Positions 6,520-10,500 of a stretch of DNA of 10,500 bases are shown one piece after another. Below the pieces are notes generated by a model that saw only the letters and a program-made list of their open reading frames with translations, did not search any database and was not told the origin of the DNA. The translations under genes were made by a program, and so were the position numbers. Source of the stretch: Methanobacteriaceae archaeon (GTDB lineage: Archaea > Methanobacteriota > Methanobacteria > Methanobacteriales > Methanobacteriaceae). The first letter of the stretch is position 1. Every line of letters starts with the position of its first letter. Location: the NCBI GenBank assembly GCA_030681145.1, contig JAUXXK010000219.1:1-10500 (forward strand), written 5' to 3'.

Positions 6520-7392
6520 ATGAACATCGTTAATAATAAGTTAAAGAATTTTCTAGCAATTTTCCTGCGAGGTCTGTTTATGGGGACCGCAGATATCATG
6601 CCCGGTGTTTCAGGAGGAACCATAGCTCTGATAACAGGTATATATGAACGACTGATACATTCCATAAGTAAAATAAACTTTGAATTTGTAAAACCATTAT
6701 TAAAAGGTAATTTCCAAGAATCAAAAACGATCTTAAAAAAAGAAGTTGACTTTGAGTTATTTATTCCTTTACTTTTAGGTATAGGGGTGGCCATACTCAG
6801 TATGTCCAGGTTAATGCAATTTTTGTTGACTAATTATATAACTTACACCTACGCCGTTTTTTCTGGGTTAATTCTAGCATCTGCCTACATAGTTTATACA
6901 GAAATAGATGGCTTTTCTGTGAAAAACTTCATCTTTGGAATAATAGGATTTGCTTTTGCTTTCATATTTGTAGGACTTAACCCTATCCAAGCCAATCACA
7001 GTTTATTAATTATCTTCTTTTCTGGTTTTGTAGCCATTTGTGCTATGATTCTCCCGGGAATATCCGGAGCATTTGTTTTACTGCTTTTAGGACAGTATGA
7101 GTACATGATTAATGCCCTTAATAAATTTTCCCTAAATGAAATAATAACATTCGTGGTAGGGGCTGGCCTGGGAATTCTATCATTTTCTAGGATACTTGAT
7201 TATCTGCTTAAAAATCATGAGTCGATAACCATGTCTTTTCTGGTTGGCCTGATGTTAGGTACTCTGAGAATGCCTTATCAAAAGATTTCAATCGCAGATA
7301 ATAGCGCCATTATTTTCTCCGTGCTTTTAGGAATCATTGCCTTTGGTATAGTAATGATAATGGAGAAAAAATTCAGATACATAGATTACTGA
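6520..7392 (+). CDS. DUF368 / PopT-family polyprenyl-phosphate transporter
   Basis: This is a 290-residue integral membrane protein of the DUF368 family, at about the usual length. It has some eight or more hydrophobic segments. The family signature occurs twice: ADIMPGVSGGT at 24-34 (P28-G-V-S-G32) and AMILPGISGAF at 175-185 (P179-G-I-S-G183). A second pair of matching segments, LGIGVAILSMSR (86-97) and VGAGLGILSFSR (213-224), shows that the protein is an internal duplication, as for transporters with inverted-repeat folds and re-entrant hairpins. Bacterial DUF368 proteins (PopT) have been reported to move undecaprenyl phosphate back across the membrane so that it can be reused for envelope synthesis. 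In an archaeon with pseudomurein, S-layer glycans and exported polysaccharides the same role for a polyprenyl or dolichyl phosphate is a reasonable inference, not shown here. It lies 119 bp after the small-protein pair and is followed by a terminator, so it may form its own unit. Confidence 0.9.
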   Translation: MNIVNNKLKNFLAIFLRGLFMGTADIMPGVSGGTIALITGIYERLIHSISKINFEFVKPLLKGNFQESKTILKKEVDFELFIPLLLGIGVAILSMSRLMQFLLTNYITYTYAVFSGLILASAYIVYTEIDGFSVKNFIFGIIGFAFAFIFVGLNPIQANHSLLIIFFSGFVAICAMILPGISGAFVLLLLGQYEYMINALNKFSLNEIITFVVGAGLGILSFSRILDYLLKNHESITMSFLVGLMLGTLRMPYQKISIADNSAIIFSVLLGIIAFGIVMIMEKKFRYIDY

Positions 7393-7399
7393 TAAATTA

Positions 7400-7440
7400 G
7401 AAGGGATCTTAATCCTTCAATTTTTTTTTAGTTTTTTTTT
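7400..7440 (+). terminator. Hairpin plus T-tracts after the DUF368 gene
   Basis: GAAGGGATCTTAATCCTTC (7400-7418) folds as a 7-bp stem (GAAGGAT/ATCCTTC) with one bulged G and a CTTA loop. It is followed by T9 and T9 separated by AG (7421-7440). It resembles an intrinsic terminator and starts seven bases after the stop codon. Confidence 0.65.
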
Positions 7441-7463
7441 AGATTTATGTAATAAATACTAAT

Positions 7464-7543
7464 TTTAAGATGAGGATATACTTTTTAATGAGTAAATATT
7501 CTTAATTTAAGATGAGGATATACTTTTTAATGAGTAAATATTC
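7464..7543 (+). repeat. Perfect 38-bp tandem direct repeat, 42-bp period
   Basis: The 38-bp sequence at 7464-7501 recurs without a mismatch at 7506-7543; flanking bases also partly match, so the true unit is about 42 bp, four helical turns. Each copy contains AAGATGAGGATATAC and TAATGAGTAAATATTC. It lies between the DUF368 terminator and the secreted-protein gene, ending about 100 bp before that gene's start codon. Two copies in phase suggest either a recent tandem duplication or a doubled regulator site for the downstream gene. It is not a CRISPR array: there are only two copies and a spacer of four bases. Confidence 0.85.
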
Positions 7544-7615
7544 CTAATATCTTTGACTTGAAAAGTTTGTATTACAAATACAAAAAAGCCAGCGCACAAT
7601 TTTTATTAATCAGTA

Positions 7616-7624
7616 TTAATATAA
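7616..7624 (+). promoter_or_regulatory. Candidate TATA box of the secreted-protein gene
   Basis: TTAATATAA is centred about 25 bp before ATG 7645, the distance expected between an archaeal TATA box and the transcription start. No Shine-Dalgarno precedes ATG 7645, so the mRNA may be leaderless or nearly so. AT-richness makes this moderate evidence only. Confidence 0.35.
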
Positions 7625-7644
7625 TATCTACATTAAAATAATTA

Positions 7645-8703
7645 ATGGGGGGGTTGAGAATTTTCAGGACTAAAGAAATATTAATAGTGTTTATTTTATT
7701 GATGCTTTTTTTGATGGGTAGCGTAGCTGCTACAGATGATACTCTAGCAACTGATTTAAATACTAATGCAGACTCACAACCATCAATTAGTGAAAATAAT
7801 GATTCCCATAATACCAATACTGTAACTACAACAAATAAAACTGTAACTACTAATAAAACTACTAATTCTACTACTAGTACGGTAGTTAAAAAAACAGTTC
7901 CTAATAAATTAGATAGTGGATGCAATTCAGTTATAGTGCATGTTAAAAAAGGACATTATGTTTACGCCTATAGAAGGGACTCTTCATATGCAGCCAACCT
8001 TTATATAAAAAAGGTAATATGGTATGGTAAAGAAGTAGTTAAAGAATATAAAAAAACTAACGGATATTTTTTCCACACCATAGTAGTGAAAAATGGGTGG
8101 TTTGTTGGAACTGGTGGCCCGGATGTTGTTTATTTAAATAAGTACCTAGAAAAACTAGCTGGACGTATGGTCTCTAGAGGACGTATAACTAAAGCTTCTA
8201 TGAATAGTGCCTACAGAACTTTAAGAAAATTAGGAATGGGACATTTTATTATTAAGTCTCCAAGTGGTTATGTTGGTATGGCCGTATATAATAGAGGTTC
8301 TAAGGTTAGAATATTTAAAATGAAAGATGGTGAATATATCAGTTTACCTAACAGCCCTAGACACTACCGAAGAGGTAAGTTCGCCAGTATGAAATCTAAC
8401 CCGGTATCTGCAGCAATACATATTGCTGGTACTGATAGATGGGGAGTTAACAGACGTAACATACTTACATATGAGGTTAAAAATATTAATTACACCAGTA
8501 GAGTAAGGATATGGGCAACTTATGACAATGGAAAACTACTTGGACGCAGAAGTAGGGGAAGACCTGACAATATAATTTTCAGGGGACGTAAAATCTCCGC
8601 TAAAAGCATACCTACGATTTCTCGTAAAAAATTCATTGGAGAAGTTATCCTAAGGAATAGAACTTCTGTTGCAGGCCGGAGCGTTATAGCAGTTCCAGTC
8701 TAA
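7645..8703 (+). CDS. Secreted Asn/Thr-rich surface protein of unknown function
   Basis: This 352-residue protein has a signal peptide: basic RIFRTK (5-10), a hydrophobic core (11-25) and a likely cleavage after AA at 28-29. Residues 30-90 are low-complexity Asn/Ser/Thr with sequons at N52, N64, N70 and N74, a likely glycosylated spacer at the cell surface. From about 92 a globular, strongly basic domain follows. It has a single Cys93 in SGCNSVIVHV, then GHYVYAYRRD (103-112), GYFFHTIVVKNGWFVGTGG (140-158) and GMGHFIIKSPSG (197-208), and a beta-rich C-terminal part with sequons at N282 and N338. I recall this domain in secreted or adhesin-like proteins of Methanobrevibacter and Methanobacterium, without a known function. 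The CNSV...YRRD stretch faintly resembles the N-terminal Cys region of Ntn-type amidases (choloylglycine hydrolase/acyltransferase), and Cys93 with H144 or H200 could be catalytic; this is speculative. There is no C-terminal membrane anchor. The start is uncertain: ATG 7645 opens onto a run of seven G, and TTG 7654 is an alternative that leaves the signal peptide intact. Confidence 0.82.
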   Translation: MGGLRIFRTKEILIVFILLMLFLMGSVAATDDTLATDLNTNADSQPSISENNDSHNTNTVTTTNKTVTTNKTTNSTTSTVVKKTVPNKLDSGCNSVIVHVKKGHYVYAYRRDSSYAANLYIKKVIWYGKEVVKEYKKTNGYFFHTIVVKNGWFVGTGGPDVVYLNKYLEKLAGRMVSRGRITKASMNSAYRTLRKLGMGHFIIKSPSGYVGMAVYNRGSKVRIFKMKDGEYISLPNSPRHYRRGKFASMKSNPVSAAIHIAGTDRWGVNRRNILTYEVKNINYTSRVRIWATYDNGKLLGRRSRGRPDNIIFRGRKISAKSIPTISRKKFIGEVILRNRTSVAGRSVIAVPV

Positions 8704-8704
8704 A

Positions 8705-8719
8705 TTTTTTTCTTTTTTT
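8705..8719 (+). terminator. T-tract terminator between convergent genes
   Basis: Two runs of seven T separated by one C begin two bases after the stop codon of the secreted-protein gene, in a 25-bp gap to the 3' end of the DUF763 gene. No hairpin is needed for archaeal U-tract termination. There is no comparable T-tract for the opposite gene in the gap, so its transcript may run antisense into the 3' part of the secreted-protein gene. Confidence 0.5.
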
Positions 8720-8728
8720 ATATATTGA

Positions 8729-9847
8729 TTACTCTTTAATAAATGATTCTAAACGTTTTATGGCACTAATTTTATTCTTATTATCCAGTTTAGACGAATC
8801 CAAAGCTTCCTTAAGAGTATTTATGGAATGATCATATACCGCTCTATCCACAGGATAAGGAAACCCATCTTTACCACCATGAGTAAAACTGTATTTAACA
8901 GGGTCTTGCCAGCTGGCCGGTTCTCCAAAAACAAGATCAGATATGAGTGCCAGTGCTCTGATTTTCTTAGGACCCATCCCTTGTAATAAAATTAGTTCCT
9001 GATAATTATCCGGTTGTATTTCCCAGGCTGATTTTAAGACATCAAATTCTCTATCTGAAAGATCCATATCCAGAACAGGGTGATGGCTTGGCATGTTCAG
9101 ATTATTCCCAGAAGAAAAATCAGTTAGCAATGTTTGAGCACCATTTTTACTTTTAAAGTATTTTTTAAGGTGATCTGGATTATCACAAATTAAATCTACA
9201 CTAATATCTCTGGCCTTCTCACTTTCCAGTGATGCCATATTAAGTGATTCATCTTCTTTCAAATCACAAGAAATGGCTGCATGGGGTTCTTTCAGGTAAT
9301 CATCAACTAATTCACCCAGCCAGTGATATCGGCGGGCATATTTATTAAATGTATTCATTCCCTGTTGAACCACAGCCCAGTTACCCTTTTCATTAATAAA
9401 AAAGTTGTGCTGATAAAGCTGATAACCATCTTGTATACATGAATTATCAATTTTAGCAGATAATTTACTGGAATTAATCATTTTATCTATTTTATTAGTG
9501 CTTATGGAAAGTAAATCGGCGGAATCTGCTATTTCATCAGGTGTTTTGCGAGAAGCTTTACCTTTACCCCCTGCAACCATGAAACCATGTTTTTCAGGTT
9601 TTAGTGCTATTTTAAGGGCTCCACAAGTAGTTGTGGTTGTACCAGAAGAATGCCAGTCAAAACCCAGCACACATGAGAATGCCTGGAACCAAAATGGATT
9701 TGATAAACGCCTTAAGAGTTCATCACTTCCGTACTCATCCAGGATAACCTCACTTATGCCTCCAGCAAGTTTTATCATTCTACTAAAAAGCCATTGAGGA
9801 GGGTGGCCTCCGTGAAGGGGTAAGTTGGCAACTCCTTTTCTTTTCAT
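8729..9847 (-). CDS. DUF763 family protein with a helix-hairpin-helix motif
   Basis: This 372-residue protein matches the DUF763 family, found in archaea and some bacteria, at full length. Features I associate with the family are the N-terminal GVANLPLHGGHPPQW (5-19), SCVLGFDWHSSGTTTTTCG (58-76), QHNFFINEKGNWAVVQQGMN (146-165) and HHPV (255-258). Conserved His, Asp and Cys residues in these segments could bind metal or nucleotide, but no catalytic activity is established. At 284-302 LILLQGMGPKKIRALALIS is a helix-hairpin-helix (h-G-h-G-xK), as in DNA-binding repair and recombination proteins, followed by the family's D-P-V-K-Y-S-F-T-H-G-G-K-D-G segment (315-328). A role in nucleic-acid metabolism is therefore likely, but its nature is unknown. 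There is no signal peptide or membrane segment. No Shine-Dalgarno precedes ATG 9847; instead a TATA box sits at the distance expected for a leaderless mRNA. It is downstream of, but probably transcribed apart from, the gene at 9994-10500. Confidence 0.9.
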   Translation of the reverse strand: MKRKGVANLPLHGGHPPQWLFSRMIKLAGGISEVILDEYGSDELLRRLSNPFWFQAFSCVLGFDWHSSGTTTTTCGALKIALKPEKHGFMVAGGKGKASRKTPDEIADSADLLSISTNKIDKMINSSKLSAKIDNSCIQDGYQLYQHNFFINEKGNWAVVQQGMNTFNKYARRYHWLGELVDDYLKEPHAAISCDLKEDESLNMASLESEKARDISVDLICDNPDHLKKYFKSKNGAQTLLTDFSSGNNLNMPSHHPVLDMDLSDREFDVLKSAWEIQPDNYQELILLQGMGPKKIRALALISDLVFGEPASWQDPVKYSFTHGGKDGFPYPVDRAVYDHSINTLKEALDSSKLDNKNKISAIKRLESFIKE

Positions 9848-9868
9848 AATAATAGTATATGTTAAGAT

Positions 9869-9877
9869 TATTTAAAG
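9869..9877 (-). promoter_or_regulatory. TATA box for a leaderless DUF763 transcript
   Basis: Minus-strand CTTTAAATA is centred 26 bp before the A of ATG 9847. In archaea the TATA box is centred about 26 bp before the transcription start, so the mRNA should begin at or within a base or two of the start codon. The lack of any Shine-Dalgarno fits this. Confidence 0.55.
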
Positions 9878-9910
9878 AATTTTTGTTGAAAAAAAGTAAA
9901 TGAAATCAAT

Positions 9911-9933
9911 AAAAAAATGAATAATAAAAAAAA
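9911..9933 (-). terminator. T-tracts downstream of the Cys/His protein gene
   Basis: On the minus strand two T-runs (eight at 9926-9933, seven at 9911-9917) lie about 60-80 bases after the stop codon of the 9994-10500 gene and before the DUF763 promoter. They would separate the two transcription units. The rest of the 146-bp gap is featureless AT-rich DNA. Confidence 0.4.
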
Positions 9934-9993
9934 TAATTTAAGATTAAATAATATCCATTTAACTTACAGTTATACTTCAAAAATTAATTTATA

Positions 9994-10500
9994 TTAAAAC
10001 TTAAAGACAAATAAACAGTGATCTGCACCAGTAGCAATAGTATGTTTTCTTTCAATTTTTCCTTCTAGATTAGTCCATTCGAAACTTCTTTTGATAACTG
10101 AATGACAGTTAATACAGAAAATAGGATTTTTTTCTGCATCTTCTTTCCAGGGACAGTTATCAAATTCAAAATCAATATCAGATTCTTTAGGTTTCATTGC
10201 ATTTCGAACACCAAAATCATTAAAAATATCAGATAACCATGGTAAGTAGGCCTCTAAAATTTCCCCACCATCTGACTCATCATCAATTCCAGCTGATTTA
10301 ATGGTAGATTCATAGGATGGTTTATAGTCATCTTCTAAACGATCACCAAATATATTAAAAAGCATATCTCTCATTTCAATTTCACTCGGAGTAGAACCAC
10401 TAGGTAAAGTCTGAGAAATAAACTCATTAAAATCAGCTGCAACTTGTTGTTTGATTATTTCTGTCTCTTTTTTAGCTGTTTGATGTTTATAAAGAGCCAT
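9994..10500 (-). CDS. Hypothetical protein with C-terminal Cys/His cluster, possibly V4R/ATC-hydrolase-like; 5' end uncertain
   Basis: The visible protein has 168 residues and its first Met is the very last codon of the window, so the true start may lie further upstream. The N-terminal 100 residues are acidic and probably helical, with a basic first helix. The C-terminal part has C116-P-W, C129-x-x-C132-H and H153 ... G158-A-D-H161-C162-L-F-V-F. Four Cys plus His could bind a metal or an iron-sulfur cluster. An ending of this kind (IA-G-D-C-F-F) resembles the V4R hydrocarbon-binding domain and the L-2-amino-thiazoline-4-carboxylate hydrolase family, whose members often end in such a Cys-x-F strand, so a small-molecule-binding domain is possible. 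This comparison is from memory and weak. There is no signal peptide or membrane segment. It probably has its own terminator before the DUF763 gene, so no operon link is evident. Confidence 0.7.
   Translation of the reverse strand: MALYKHQTAKKETEIIKQQVAADFNEFISQTLPSGSTPSEIEMRDMLFNIFGDRLEDDYKPSYESTIKSAGIDDESDGGEILEAYLPWLSDIFNDFGVRNAMKPKESDIDFEFDNCPWKEDAEKNPIFCINCHSVIKRSFEWTNLEGKIERKHTIATGADHCLFVFKF

Noticed and set aside
6495..6794. Minus-strand open frame opposite the DUF368 gene
   Set aside because: It lies opposite the conserved family signature of DUF368, has no start signal and reads as low-quality protein.
7464..7543. Direct repeat as a minimal CRISPR
   Set aside because: Only two copies, a four-base interval instead of a spacer, and no cas genes nearby.
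7572..7925. Minus-strand open frame of 117 codons with Val/Leu-rich N-terminus
   Set aside because: It is antisense to the start of the secreted-protein gene; its Val-rich stretch is the reverse complement of the Asn/Thr repeats.
9498..9797. Plus-strand open frame of 99 codons opposite DUF763
   Set aside because: The strongly conserved N-terminal DUF763 motifs are on the other strand at these bases.

Overview
The window looks like a chromosomal piece of a methanogenic archaeon of the order Methanobacteriales, most likely Methanobacterium or a close relative. This rests on several observations. The DNA is very AT-rich. Start signals are of archaeal type: GGTG/GGGGG-like Shine-Dalgarno sites at some genes and TATA boxes about 26 bp from a start codon without a Shine-Dalgarno at others. 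There is a DUF763 protein, a PAS-rich HisKA_2 histidine kinase, a ferredoxin-nitroreductase and a secreted Asn/Thr-rich protein of a type I associate with this order. I saw no rRNA or tRNA gene, CRISPR array, insertion sequence or phage gene. Assignment to genus is inference.

Layout. 1-386: the 3' end of a gene for a possible M14/AstE-like metallohydrolase. 517-2136 (+): a membrane sensor histidine kinase with two PAS domains. 2221-3024 (+): a 2x[4Fe-4S] ferredoxin-nitroreductase fusion, which converges on 3093-5294 (-), the most striking gene: two receiver domains fused to a membrane family 2 glycosyltransferase. 5588-5959 and 6101-6400 (+): two small unrecognised proteins that align with each other from their first residue. 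6520-7392 (+): a DUF368 (PopT-type) polyprenyl-phosphate transporter, followed by a hairpin/T-tract terminator and a perfect 38-bp direct repeat. 7645-8703 (+): a secreted, probably glycosylated surface protein. 8729-9847 (-): a DUF763 protein with a helix-hairpin-helix, apparently made from a leaderless mRNA. 9994-10500 (-): a Cys/His-containing protein whose start may lie outside the window.

How the parts may fit together. Much of the window concerns the cell surface and sensing: a sensor kinase with no response regulator next to it, a glycosyltransferase that carries its own receivers, a lipid-carrier recycling transporter and an exported protein. An attractive but unproven reading is that a sensor kinase, possibly the one at 517-2136, phosphorylates the receivers of the glycosyltransferase and so sets polysaccharide synthesis directly, with no transcription step. 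DUF368 could return polyprenyl phosphate used by other envelope pathways. The nitroreductase, DUF763 and the Cys/His protein have no evident link to this theme. All gaps between genes are shorter than 300 bp; their contents are described where something could be seen.
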